A stretch of DNA of 64,000 nucleotides from GCA-003244245 sp963823755. GTDB taxonomy: Bacteria > Actinomycetota > Actinomycetes > Mycobacteriales > Pseudonocardiaceae. The stretch covers positions 62,001 to 126,000 of the forward strand of contig CAWGMP010000011.1 in assembly GCA_963823755.1 (NCBI GenBank), written 5' to 3'. Position 1 is the stretch's first letter; each line of letters starts with the position of its first letter. Position numbers and translations under genes: made by a program. Under the pieces are notes generated by a model. The model saw only the letters and a list, made by a program, of their open reading frames with translations. It was not told the origin of the DNA and did no database searches. Of the stretch, positions 44,144-54,900 are shown in pieces.

Positions 44144-44193
44144 ATCCGTTCCCCGGGGTCGCCAACCGGTGAATCTCGATCGAGGATTTCCAC

Positions 44194-44229
44194 GAGGCCG
44201 CCCCGCGATTGTGATCGCGGGGCGGCCTC
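44194..44229. terminator. strong intrinsic terminator
   Basis: A perfect 16-bp stem (GAGGCCGCCCCGCGAT with its complement, 4-nt loop), then TTGCTATTCTT. Closes the secreted-protein gene before the ribosomal operon. Confidence 0.85.
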
Positions 44230-44286
44230 TTGCTATTCTTCGCCCGTTGCCGCGCCGGTGTTTCGTCGCGCGGCAGTGTTGAGATC

Positions 44287-44328
44287 GCCGGCCTAGCCGG
44301 TAGTAGTTGGATCGCCGGCTCAGTCGGC
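44287..44328. repeat. two dispersed palindromes before rpsF
   Basis: GCCGGCCTAGCCGG (44287-44300) and GCCGGCTCAGTCGGC (44314-44328) are slightly decayed copies of the GCCGGCT-GCCGGC element, about 60 bp before rpsF. Confidence 0.65.
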
Positions 44329-44385
44329 GACCTCCTGCCGCGGAGAGTCCGCGGCCGACCAGTCCACAGGAGGTGAGTGGTCTTC

Positions 44386-44682
44386 ATGCGTCGTTACGAG
44401 ATGATGGTCATCCTCGATCCGCAACTTGAGGAGCGCACCGTGACCCCATCGCTGGAGCAGTTTCTCAGCGTGGTGAAGGCGCAGGGCGGCAGCGTCGAAA
44501 AGGTCGACGTCTGGGGCAAGCGTCGGTTGTCGTACGAGATCGACAAGCGCACCGAGGGTATCTACGCGGTGGTCGACATGTCCTGTACGCCTGCCACGGT
44601 GGCCGAGCTCGACCGGCAACTCTCGCTCAGCGAGTCGGTGCTGCGCACCAAGGTGTTGCGGCGGGATACGAGGAAGGGCTGA
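44386..44682 (+). CDS. rpsF: 30S ribosomal protein S6
   Basis: Encodes 98 aa from ATG 44386 (MRRYEMMVILDP), with AGGAGGTG 12 nt upstream. A GTG at 44377 is too close to the ribosome site. Conserved S6 segments are DVWGKRRLSYEIDKRTEGIY and the C-terminal RTKVLRRD. First gene of the rpsF-ssb-rpsR-rplI operon. Confidence 0.97.
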   Translation: MRRYEMMVILDPQLEERTVTPSLEQFLSVVKAQGGSVEKVDVWGKRRLSYEIDKRTEGIYAVVDMSCTPATVAELDRQLSLSESVLRTKVLRRDTRKG

Positions 44683-44683
44683 C

Positions 44684-45199
44684 ATGGCTGGCGAGACCGT
44701 TATCACGGTGATCGGAAACCTGACCGCTGATCCGGAGCTGCGGTTCACGCCCTCCGGTGCGGCGGTGGCCAATTTCACAGTGGCCTCCACGCCACGAACC
44801 TTCGACCGCCAGAGCGGCGAGTGGAAGGACGGTGAGGCGCTTTTCCTGCGGTGCAATATCTGGCGGCAGGCTGCGGAGAATACCGCTGAGACTCTTACCC
44901 GGGGCATGCGTGTGATCGTCAGCGGACGGCTGCGTCAGCGCTCGTTCGAGACCCGGGAGGGCGAGAAACGCACCGTCATGGAGATGGAGGTCGACGAAGT
45001 CGGCCCTTCGCTGCGCTATGCCACCGCCAAGGTCAACAAAGCCACCCGTCAGGGTGGTGCGTCGGGCAGCGGCGGCTATGGATCATCGGGCTCGCCCGGT
45101 GGCCCCCCCGATGATCCATGGAGCTCTGCACCGCAGGCTGGTGCGCCAGCCGGATCCGGTAACGGTGCCGGTGGTTATGACGACGAGCCTCCGTTTTGA
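44684..45199 (+). CDS. ssb: single-stranded DNA-binding protein
   Basis: Encodes 171 aa, starting 1 nt after rpsF with AGGAAGGG upstream. The OB fold has TVIGNLTADPELRFTPSGAA, WKDGEALFLRCNIWRQAAEN and the RGMRVIVSGRLRQRSFETRE strand. A Gly-rich linker leads to the acidic tip DDEPPF that recruits replication and repair partners. The location within the ribosomal operon is the usual bacterial one. Confidence 0.97.
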   Translation: MAGETVITVIGNLTADPELRFTPSGAAVANFTVASTPRTFDRQSGEWKDGEALFLRCNIWRQAAENTAETLTRGMRVIVSGRLRQRSFETREGEKRTVMEMEVDEVGPSLRYATAKVNKATRQGGASGSGGYGSSGSPGGPPDDPWSSAPQAGAPAGSGNGAGGYDDEPPF

Positions 45200-45212
45200 T
45201 CCGGCTTTTGTC

Positions 45213-45241
45213 GTAGATCACCTGTAGATACACTTGTAGAT
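45213..45241 (+). promoter_or_regulatory. three helically phased GTAGAT repeats
   Basis: GTAGAT at 45213, 45224 and 45236 (11- and 12-bp steps) lie in the ssb-rpsR gap. The phasing would place them on one face of DNA, but no known regulator is implied. Confidence 0.35.
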
Positions 45242-45295
45242 CGCCGTCAATCACACTGATCCTCAGACGCGACTCACTCAGGAGTACCCCAAGCC

Positions 45296-45532
45296 ATGGC
45301 CAAGCCACCGGTGCGCAAACCGAAGAAGAAGATCTGCATTTTCTGTAAGGACAAGGACACTGCCATCGACTACAAGGACACCGGGCTGCTGCGGAAGTAC
45401 ATCTCCGATCGCGGCAAGATCCGGGCCCGCCGGGTCACCGGCAATTGCAGCCAGCATCAACGAGACGTTGCGGTCGCGGTGAAGAACGCCCGCGAGGTAG
45501 CGCTGTTGCCCTATACCTCGACCGCGCGCTGA
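45296..45532 (+). CDS. rpsR: 30S ribosomal protein S18
   Basis: Encodes 78 aa. Basic N-terminus PVRKPKKKICIFCKDKD, then IDYKDTGLLRKYISDRGKIR and ARRVTGNCSQHQRDVAVAVK. The retained CIFC and NC cysteines mark the zinc-binding form. Zinc-free paralogues are used in other actinobacteria under zinc limitation. Confidence 0.97.
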   Translation: MAKPPVRKPKKKICIFCKDKDTAIDYKDTGLLRKYISDRGKIRARRVTGNCSQHQRDVAVAVKNAREVALLPYTSTAR

Positions 45533-45548
45533 AACCGGGGAGGACCAC

Positions 45549-46004
45549 GTGAAGATCATCCTCACTGCTGACGTTCCCCAGCTCGGCGGGCCCGGCGATC
45601 TCGTGCAGGTCAAGGATGGCTATGCCCGCAACTACCTGCTGCCCCGCCGGTTGGCCATCGCGGCCACCAAGGGTGCGGAGAAGCAGGTGGCGACGATCCG
45701 TCGCGCCCAGCAGGCTCGGCAGATCCGCGATCTCGACCACGCTCGGGAAATCGCCGGCACACTGTCGGCTCTGGGCACAGTGTCGGTGATGGCCAAGGCC
45801 GCCAGATCAGGCGGGAAGCTGTTCGGCTCGGTTACTGCCGCTGACGTCGTCGATGCGGTTCGCTCGGCCGGTGGCCCGCTGTTGGACAAGCGGACGGTGG
45901 ACCTCGGTGGCCCGATCAAGGCCGCCGGCGCTTACCAGATGACCGTGCGGCTGCACCCGGAGGTCTCGGTGACCGTCCCCGTCGCGGTCACCACCGGTCG
46001 CTGA
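45549..46004 (+). CDS. rplI: 50S ribosomal protein L9
   Basis: Encodes 151 aa from GTG 45549 with GGGAGGA before it. The N-terminal domain has the L9 signature GGPGDLVQVKDGYARNYLLP. The C-terminal domain has GGKLFGSVTAADVVDAV. Last gene of the operon; two tandem palindromes follow it. Confidence 0.97.
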   Translation: MKIILTADVPQLGGPGDLVQVKDGYARNYLLPRRLAIAATKGAEKQVATIRRAQQARQIRDLDHAREIAGTLSALGTVSVMAKAARSGGKLFGSVTAADVVDAVRSAGGPLLDKRTVDLGGPIKAAGAYQMTVRLHPEVSVTVPVAVTTGR

Positions 46005-46021
46005 GGGACAGTTCACCGGAA

Positions 46022-46073
46022 CCCTGCCGGCTGAGCCGGCGATCAGGCCCTGCCGGCTGAGCCGGCGATCAGG
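46022..46073. repeat. exact tandem duplication of a 26-bp palindrome unit
   Basis: CCCTGCCGGCTGAGCCGGCG plus ATCAGG occurs twice head to tail (46022-46047, 46048-46073). The second copy supplies the last codons (IAGSAGRA) and the TGA of the ABC transporter gene on the minus strand. It may also act as the rplI terminator. Confidence 0.85.
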
Positions 46074-48049
46074 CGGCTGCAGGCGACCGCTGGGGAGTGT
46101 GTGGGGGCTGGGGTGAGGGGTTGGCAGTAGTCGGGGTTGATGTGGATGTGGACCCGGTCGCCGGGGGCTGGGGGGTCGTCGTTGGTCAAGGTGAGCAGAA
46201 GGGTGAGGGTCTCGAAGCTGCCGGTGGTGGGGTCGGGGCGCAGGGTCAGGCGGTGACCGTGCAGCGCGGGCCGGCTGGCTTCGACGATGGCGGTTGTCCC
46301 GGTGGCGGCCACCGTGATGGCGATGGCGGGGACCGCGAGCTCATGGCAACCGTGCGGGTTGGTGTGGTTGGTCAGGAGTAGTGGCCCCCAGTCGGTCACG
46401 GCGAGGACGTTGTCGTCGGGTTGGGGGTGTATCCGGTGGACGGTGAGGATATTGGGAACGCCGACGAGTTGGGCGCTGATGCGGGTGGTGGGGCGGCGGA
46501 AGACGTCGTGGGTGGGGCCTTGTTGGATGAAGGTGCCGTGGGACATCACCGCGAGGTGATCGGTGATGTCGAGGACGTCGTCGCGGTCGTGGGTGACCAT
46601 GATGATGGGGATGCCGGTGCGTTCGTGGAGGTGCCGGACCAGCTTGCGGAGCTTGGTGCGGACGGTCGTGTCGAGGTTGGCGAAGGATTCGTCGAGCAGC
46701 AGGGCGCGGGGTCCGGGGGCTAGGGCGCGGGCTAGGGCGACGCGTTGGCGTTCCCCGCCGGAGAGCCGAGCGGGGTGGGCGCGGCGTAGGTGGGTGAGTC
46801 CGACTGCGGTGAGGAGTTCGCGTAACCGATGGTCGCGTTCGGTGGTGGGGAGGTGTCGGATGCCGAAGGTGATGTTTTCGGTGACGTCGAGGTGTTCGAA
46901 CAGGGCGTCTTTTTGGGCGACGTAGCCCAGTTGGCGGTGTTGGGCGGGCACGGTGAGGCCGGCGTGGGTGTCGGCGAGGGTGACCGCGCCGATGCGTACG
47001 GTGCCGGTGGCGGGGAGCAGCCCGGCCACCGCGCGCATGGTCAGTGATTTGCCCGATCCGGAGGGTCCGAGGATACCGATGGTGTTGGCCGCGGTACGGA
47101 TCGCCGGGTGCAGCGGGAAACCGCCGACGTGAGCGTGCAGGTCGATCTCGATACCTGAGCCTGCGGCCGGGTCGGGGCGGATCCAGTCCAGGTCCGGGAT
47201 GGTGGCGGGGGTGTCGGACTCGTCGGTATCGGGGTGGGGTGGGCGGCGGCGGGTGTCGAGGTAGAGCATGACACCCCCGGCCAGGACTCCGACCGTGGCG
47301 ACCAGGACGGCGGGTGGGATCGCGGTGGGGATGCCTTCGCCGGAGATGTCGACGAAGATCAGGGTGGGTAGCGTGTAGGGGTGGTAGGCCAGGATCGCGG
47401 TGGCCCCGAAATCCCCGAGGCAGCGCATGAAGCCCAAGACCACGCCGGCGGCCAGGCCGCGGCGGGCGGTGGGCAGCTGCACTCGCCGGAAGGTCTGCCA
47501 GGGGCTGGTGCCCAGGGCGCGCGCGGCGTCGCTGAGATGCGGGTCCACACCGGCGAACGCGGCGCGGGCTGAGATCACGATGAAGGGGGCGGCGACGAAG
47601 GCCTGCGCGAGGATGGTGGCGGCGATGGTGTCCACCGGGTTGAGGCCGAGCCGCTCGAGTAGCCCACCGAAGGCGGTGGCCCGGCCGACGACCAGGATCA
47701 GCTCCAGCCCGCCGACGGTCGGTGGCACGGCCAGCGGCAAGACCACGGCTGCGGTGACCAGGTGCCGCCACCGCGACCGGCTGTGGGCCAGGGCGAAGCC
47801 CAGCGGTATCCCCAGCAGCGCGTCGATCGTGGTGGCGGTGACCGCGGCGATCAACGAGACCCGCAGCGCATCAAGGGTATCGGGGTCGCTCAGCAACGCG
47901 CCGTCGGTCTCGGGCAGGGCGTGGAGCAGCGCCAGCAACGGCACCACGAGATAGCCCAGCATCAGCACCGCGGCCAGCAGCAGTGGCCAGGGTGTCCCGC
48001 TGCTCGCCCGGGCAAACCGCGGCGAGGGTGGGGTTTCGTGCGGGGGCAT
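46043..48049 (-). CDS. molybdate/tungstate-type ABC transporter, fused permease-ATPase
   Basis: Encodes 668 aa. Residues 1-270 are a ModB-like permease with about six helices and the EAA-type loop DAARALGTSPWQTFRRVQLP. Residues about 300-530 are a ModC-like ATPase: Walker A GPSGSGKS, Q-loop YVAQKDALFEHLDV, signature LSGGERQRVALARAL, Walker B ALLLDESFANLD. The rest is a MOP/TOBE-like regulatory domain. Fused ModBC proteins are known but uncommon. The start lies 8 nt after the binding-protein gene, forming an operon. The extreme C-terminus derives from a dispersed repeat. Confidence 0.88.
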   Translation of the reverse strand: MPPHETPPSPRFARASSGTPWPLLLAAVLMLGYLVVPLLALLHALPETDGALLSDPDTLDALRVSLIAAVTATTIDALLGIPLGFALAHSRSRWRHLVTAAVVLPLAVPPTVGGLELILVVGRATAFGGLLERLGLNPVDTIAATILAQAFVAAPFIVISARAAFAGVDPHLSDAARALGTSPWQTFRRVQLPTARRGLAAGVVLGFMRCLGDFGATAILAYHPYTLPTLIFVDISGEGIPTAIPPAVLVATVGVLAGGVMLYLDTRRRPPHPDTDESDTPATIPDLDWIRPDPAAGSGIEIDLHAHVGGFPLHPAIRTAANTIGILGPSGSGKSLTMRAVAGLLPATGTVRIGAVTLADTHAGLTVPAQHRQLGYVAQKDALFEHLDVTENITFGIRHLPTTERDHRLRELLTAVGLTHLRRAHPARLSGGERQRVALARALAPGPRALLLDESFANLDTTVRTKLRKLVRHLHERTGIPIIMVTHDRDDVLDITDHLAVMSHGTFIQQGPTHDVFRRPTTRISAQLVGVPNILTVHRIHPQPDDNVLAVTDWGPLLLTNHTNPHGCHELAVPAIAITVAATGTTAIVEASRPALHGHRLTLRPDPTTGSFETLTLLLTLTNDDPPAPGDRVHIHINPDYCQPLTPAPTHSPAVACSRLIAGSAGRA

Positions 48050-48057
48050 CAGCCCGC

Positions 48058-49110
48058 TCAGGGGTTCTTGACCAGCGGGCGCAGGCTGGGGGGCACCGCC
48101 GCGGGATCACCGGCCACCACCGGTGGGGTGGTATCGAGCCCCTGCGCAGCGAGCATCGCCTGCCCGTCCGGCCCCAGCAGGTAGCCGACGAAGACTTGCG
48201 CGCCGGCCGGGTTGCGCACCGTGCGAGGGATCGTGACGGTGTAGATGATCGGCGCGCCGATGTAGGTCATGCCCTTCTTGGTGGTGTAGGTCGCTGTGGC
48301 GTACTGCGCGGCGAGCGTGACGTCGCCCTGATTGATCTCCTTGGGCAGGCTCAGGTAGGGCAGCCCGGCTTCGACGGCCTCGACTTTGTAGAACGTCCCC
48401 GCGTCGAGCTCACCGGCCTGCAGCCGGGCTACCATCTGCTCTTCCGGGAACAGTTGCGAGCTGTTGTCCCGACCACCGAGGATCTTCTGCGGCAACGCCG
48501 GGTCCCCGATCCGTCGGGCGTCGAGGTCGAAGGTGAACAGGGTGCGGTAGCCCTTGGGACCCAACTCGGGGTCGGCACGTCCGAATCGCAGACCCGGTTG
48601 GGTCAGCACCGACTCGAAGCTGCGTGTGCCGTCCTTGGCGGCCTGGAAGTCCGCGCCGAAACGGCTCTTGGGGCTCCACGCGATCACCATCTCGGTCCGG
48701 GCCAACGGCACCCACCACGCCACGTAATCACCGTTAGCGGGCCCCTGCAGGATCTTGTTCACCGACACGTCAGCGCTGACGAAGACATCGGGCTGCCGGA
48801 CCTTGGCCTTGATCAGGTTGGCTAGCGCGATCGAGCCTTTGCCCTCCCCCTGGAAGGTGTAACCGGTGACGTTCTCCAACGCCGGACCGACGTGCCGCTC
48901 GAAGATCCCCACCAGGGTTCCGGCGTAGAGAACGCTCACCGGGCCGGAACCGCGGGCCGGTGACCCCACCGAAGGGGCGGTCGCGTTGCCTGGGCCGCTA
49001 CCACAGGCCGCCACCACGCCGGCCACCATCAGGGCGGTCAGCAACACCAGGCCACGCTGGATCTGCCTGGCAGCACTCCGCATGGGGAGAGGGCGTCGCG
49101 ACACCGCCAT
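48058..49110 (-). CDS. oxyanion-binding lipoprotein (ModA/WtpA-like)
   Basis: Encodes 350 aa from ATG 49110 with GAGGG upstream. A lipoprotein signal peptide ends in VVAAC (lipobox). The mature part starts VSVLYAGTLVGIFERHVGPA and has QGEGKGSIALANLIKAKVRQ and PDVFVSADVSVNKIL, the pattern of tungstate/molybdate binding proteins of the WtpA type. It delivers the anion to the fused transporter. Discrimination between molybdate, tungstate and sulfate needs binding data. Confidence 0.85.
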   Translation of the reverse strand: MAVSRRPLPMRSAARQIQRGLVLLTALMVAGVVAACGSGPGNATAPSVGSPARGSGPVSVLYAGTLVGIFERHVGPALENVTGYTFQGEGKGSIALANLIKAKVRQPDVFVSADVSVNKILQGPANGDYVAWWVPLARTEMVIAWSPKSRFGADFQAAKDGTRSFESVLTQPGLRFGRADPELGPKGYRTLFTFDLDARRIGDPALPQKILGGRDNSSQLFPEEQMVARLQAGELDAGTFYKVEAVEAGLPYLSLPKEINQGDVTLAAQYATATYTTKKGMTYIGAPIIYTVTIPRTVRNPAGAQVFVGYLLGPDGQAMLAAQGLDTTPPVVAGDPAAVPPSLRPLVKNP

Positions 49111-49314
49111 CACGCCCTCACATTGATAACAGGGAGTAAGAATATGTACTCTCTTAGATCTACTGGAGGCCACTCTTTCGAGTAAACATTCTCTCCACGT
49201 AAATAGCTGTGCCGGTGGTGACAATGGGGTGGTGGCCGGTGGGTCGAACTGGGGTCTTTGCATGGCTGCGAGCACTTCTACCGCAGCCTACCGCACCGAT
49301 GAGACGATGTGATC

Positions 49315-50521
49315 ATGATTGATTCCTTCGTCACCGGCCTGCCGCACAACGTTCGAGAAGCGCTTGACAAGGCAGCCAGGCTCGCTGAGGAGTGCTTCGC
49401 CGCCAGAGCTGACGACTACGACCGGCGGGCTCAGTTTCCCGCCGAGGACTTCAAGGACCTGTTCGCTGCCGGCCTCCTCGCGGCGGCGGTGCCCACCGAG
49501 GCGGGAGGGCTTGGCCTCGGCCCGCACCGAGGCCACACCTTCGCCTTGTGGATGATGACGAAACTGCTGGCAAAAGCCGATCTCTCGCTGAGCCGCTGCT
49601 GGGAGGGCCACGTCAACGCCCTGGTCCTGATCGACGCGCTCGGCACCTCCGAGCAACGGCGGCGATGGTTCGGTGGGGTGGTCGAGCGAGGGGAGATCTG
49701 GGTCGTCTGGAGTGGCGAGCCACGCGCGCCCAAGCCTGGTGCAGCTCCACCGTTACGGCACAACGGTGACCCCGACCGAAGGCGGCTGGATCATCACCGG
49801 CACCAAGGCGTTCGCTACCAGTGCCACCGGCGCCAACCGGGCGGTGCTCATGGTCAACCTGGCAGGGCCTGGTGGAGCCCGGCATTCCGACGGCCCCGCC
49901 GACGGGTTGCTCATGCTGGCTTGTGACCTGTCCGACCCGACGATCACCGTGGACACCTCGTGGTGGGATCCGATCGGCATGCGTGCCACGGCGAGTCATC
50001 TCATGCGCTTTGATCAGACTTTCGTGTCCCGGGACTGTCTCATCGGCCGGCCAGGTAGCTATCTACAGGAGCGGTGGCAGACCGCGTTCGTCCCGCACTA
50101 CGCCGCGAGCTTCCTCGGCGCCGCCGAAGCCGCCTACGAGTACGGGCTTTCCTACGTCAAGCATCAAGGTAAGGCCACCGATCCGTACATCCAGCAGCGT
50201 GTCGGCACCATGGCGGTGAACGTGGAAAGCAGCCATCTGTGGCTGCGCCATGTGGCGCGCTTGTGGGACCAGGGGGACCGTGCGGCGGCAGCACTGGCCG
50301 GCAGCCGTGCCAGGCACGTCATCGAGCATCTGGCGGAGCAGACCGTGCAGCACTGCATCCGCGCGTGTGGCGCCCGCTCGCTGATCCGGCCGAGTCCCCT
50401 CGAACGCATCCTGCGTGACCTGACTTTCTACCAGCGGCATGATAACGACGACCACATTCTCGCCACGATTGGTCGCGCGGTACTCGGCGAGCAGCACGAC
50501 GCCTCGTTCCACAGGCTCTGA
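49315..50521 (+). pseudogene. acyl-CoA dehydrogenase family protein, single frameshift
   Basis: From ATG 49315 the frame gives an acyl-CoA dehydrogenase N-terminus (AARLAEECFAARADDYDRRA, FPAEDFKDLFAAGLLAAAVP) to about 49725, ending WSGEPRAP. The match then continues one frame over as SLVQLHRYGTTVTPTEGGW, IITGTKAFATSATGANRAVL, down to HDNDDHILATIGRAVLGEQH and a stop at 50521. One indel in 49725-49745 explains it. Repaired, it would be about 402 aa. Members with this C-terminus are often flavin enzymes of secondary pathways rather than beta-oxidation. Sequencing error is possible. Confidence 0.8.
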
Positions 50522-50802
50522 CTCATTCTGTCCTCGCCGCAGGTTCACACGATCGGGGTTGAACATGATGTACTTACCGGGCGTTGCTTGTCCTCTTTCA
50601 TGTAGTTGCAGGTTGAGTCAGCGGACAGAGTGGACGTCCAGATGTCGAAGCATGAATGGATATCAGTGGCGAAACCGATATCGGGAATCGACGCTGCCCC
50701 GATTACTGCACTGCGGTCAAGGCCATGATGGCGATAATATCGGGATACGATATCGAACGTCGAGGTGTGGGAGGTGCCCCGGTGGAAGGGAGAACGGTGG
50801 TG

Positions 50803-52143
<1,341 letters not shown>

Positions 52144-53488
52144 TACCCGACTCCGGCAGTGGCTTGAAGAGCGAGGAACGGTCGTCATCGATGTCTCCCA
52201 CGGCGAGATGCGCTTCACCATGCACCCGCAGGTGCAGACGGCAGTGTTGGAAGGCACCCGCTTGTTGCTCGCCGGAAAGGGGGAATCGCTAGAGCCGGAT
52301 GGACGGCTTTTCGACAAATCCCAGCCGCTGCTTCTCCGCCGGCTGGTCGCCGACCGGCTGTATCGCCGGTGGCGCGCGGCCGGCCTGACGGTGACCGCCG
52401 ACGAGGTCCTCGTCTGCCCTTACAGCAGCCTCGTGATGCTCGATGCCGTCCTGGCCAGCGTCGCCCGACCGGGCGGCGCGATCCTGTGTCCCGAGGGCTT
52501 CTACAAGAGCAACTCCGAGCACATCGAGAAGCTCGGCCTGGTGATCCGGCTCTTCCCGGTGGATCTGGACCGGGACGGCAGGGTGGAGGCCTGGCATCTG
52601 CGGCGGGCCATCCAGACCTACCGCGAGCAGCTGTGCGCCCTGCTGTTGACCATGCCCGGCAACCCGCTCGTCGCGGCGTATACGACCGAAGAGCTGCATG
52701 CCATCGGCCGGGTCCTGGTCGAGGAAGGCATCCGCGTCATCATCGACGCGGCCTTCGATGGGGTCGTGCCCGACTACCGACCGCTCGCGGCAGTCGAGGT
52801 CGATATCGGTGGGACGCGCCATTCCCTCTACGAGCGGACCGTCACGATCACCGGCCTGTCCAAGGCCCACCATGCCGTCGGGCCTTACAAGATCGGCGCC
52901 GCCATCACCGGTGACGTCGGTTGGCGAGCCGACATCCGCCGGCAGTTGACTGTTCCTTTCCAGCGGGAGACAACGGCGCTGGCGCGCGCCGTCCTCGAAC
53001 AGACACCGGAGGCGTTCTTCCGGGACAACCGTTCAACGATGAGCCGACGCCAAGCGGAAGCCAGAAGGCTCTGCGCGGATCTGGAGCGGAGGTTCGGCTT
53101 TCCCGTCGTCATCCCTGTCGGATCGTGCTCCTACGGACCTTTCATGACGATTCGTCTGGCAGACCAGGTCCTCCAGCGAGCCGGAATCCAGGACGGCTGG
53201 CAGCTGGCCGACTTCCTGCTGATCGGAGCCGGGCTGGCGACGCTGGCCGGACCACGCATGGGCATCCAGGAGACGGTCGTCCGCATCAACGTGGACGCAC
53301 CCCGGATCGGGGCCGGCAAGGACCCGACCCTCCTGGCTGAGGTCTTCGCGCGCCTGGCCGGCCTCGTGGGTGACGTGCTCGGTGGCGGGCTGACCTACCA
53401 GGAAGCCTCGGCCCGCATCGACGAGCCCGGGTCCGTCAGCGTCGCAGACTTTCACGACGCCGTACCTGAGGGCAGTGCGGCCGTCTGT

Positions 53489-53530
53489 GTAAATAGTACG
53501 AAAATCGTCGTAAATAGTACGAAAATCGTC
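53489..53530 (+). repeat. exact 21-bp tandem duplication in the fusion linker
   Basis: GTAAATAGTACGAAAATCGT plus C occurs twice in frame (53489-53509, 53510-53530). It is AT-rich and unlike the surrounding GC-rich codons. It sits exactly at the joint between the two enzyme domains. Confidence 0.9.
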
Positions 53531-54592
53531 GTGCTCAGGGAGAGCCAGTCCGGTGAGCGCCGGGTGGCACTGACGCCCAGAGCGACCGCCGACCTGGTCG
53601 CCGCCGGAATGCACGTGTGGGTCGAGTCAGGCGCCGGATCCTGCGCGGGCTATTCGGACGTGGCTTACATCAGAGCCTCGGCGACTGTCACCGCCAACCG
53701 GGCGGACCTGTTTCGGGCCGCTGACGTTCTCTTCTGGGTCAAGCCGCCATCAGATCTTGACAGTGTGCTGTCCCGGCTTCCCCCCGGATGCATGATTATC
53801 GGCCTGACCCATCCGCTGTATGACGATGCCGTCGCTCACCGGGCGCATCGATGGAAGCTGCAACTCCGATCCGTGGAATTGTTGGCGCAGGAAGGGATCC
53901 TGCCCGCACAGGACGCGCTGGCGGCCATGAGCCGCTTCGCGGGAAGGATCTCGCTGCACGATGCCCTCGCCCTCCGTCGCCGCCTCGGGCACGAAGGCCG
54001 GCAGGGCGTCCTGGTGATCGGTGCAGGGCAGGCAGGCCGGGAAGCAGCCCACCTCGCCGGTGCCCTCGGGCACCGGCTCGTCGTCGCGTCGACGGGTAGG
54101 CGACATCAGCGGGAGGTGGAACGGCTGCTGGGAGCGCTCTACCACCGCGTCGACGGAGGTGCCGGAACCAGCACCGACCTGCTCGGCCAGCAGCGGACGG
54201 TCGCCCAGGCCATCGCGACCCACCGGCCCGACGTCATCATCGCGACCGCCAAGCACGGCAACGAGAAGGCCCCGCGCCTACTGCCCGCTGAGACGATGGA
54301 GCAGCTGCCCGGCGACACGGTCGTCGTCGATCTCAACACCACCCGGGGCGGCAACGTCGCAGGAAGTCGACTGGATCAGCTGCTGCGAACGGACAACGGC
54401 GTCTGGATCTGCAACCGCAGCAGCTACCCGAGCGCCGAGCCTTCCCAGGCCAGCTCCGCCTACGCGGCCTGCCTCACCCAGCTTCTGCTCACGCCGAGAA
54501 ACTCATGGTGATCGCGGGGCTGGTGGCTCGCGGTGGCGACACACCGGATGGAGTGGCGATGAGCAGACACGCCGCGTGGAGCCAAGCAACTT

Positions 54593-54668
54593 TTGTCCAC
54601 ATCCGTGCACAGGCCTTTGAACAGCTAAGACAGTGCAATCTCGACAAATCATCCCCAAGTTATCCCCA
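54593..54668 (+). promoter_or_regulatory. DnaA-box-like cluster upstream of dnaB
   Basis: TTGTCCACA (54593-54601) equals the high-GC actinobacterial DnaA box. TCATCCCCA (54649) and TTATCCCCA (54660) are near matches. They lie 230-310 bp before dnaB in a 389-bp gap without genes. This is a possible DnaA-controlled promoter. Confidence 0.5.
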
Positions 54669-54900
54669 TCCCTCCTCCTGCACGTGCAGAGGGTTGGGCG
54701 TTTTCTCAGGGAGGTGTCCCCAGGCTGTCCCCAGGCTGTCCAGAGCAGGGCTTGCTGAGCCTGCCGGGTCGCCCTAGCCTCGCCCGGCACGCCTGAGGAA
54801 CGGGTCTGCGGGGCCGGGGCGAACGAATTCTGTCGGTGCTCTCGGGTAGAACACGTGTTCGGCAGAAGTCGGGTAGTCGGGGAAGGGGAGGTACCCAGGC

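Noticed and set aside
46341..47771. A 476-codon minus-strand frame within the ABC transporter
   Set aside because: It is an alternate frame of the same strand as the fused transporter. Extreme Arg/Pro/His content and no motifs; a GC-bias artefact.
54512..54900. Chromosomal origin of replication
   Set aside because: Only one perfect DnaA box and two near matches, no AT-rich unwinding region, and no dnaA or dnaN nearby.
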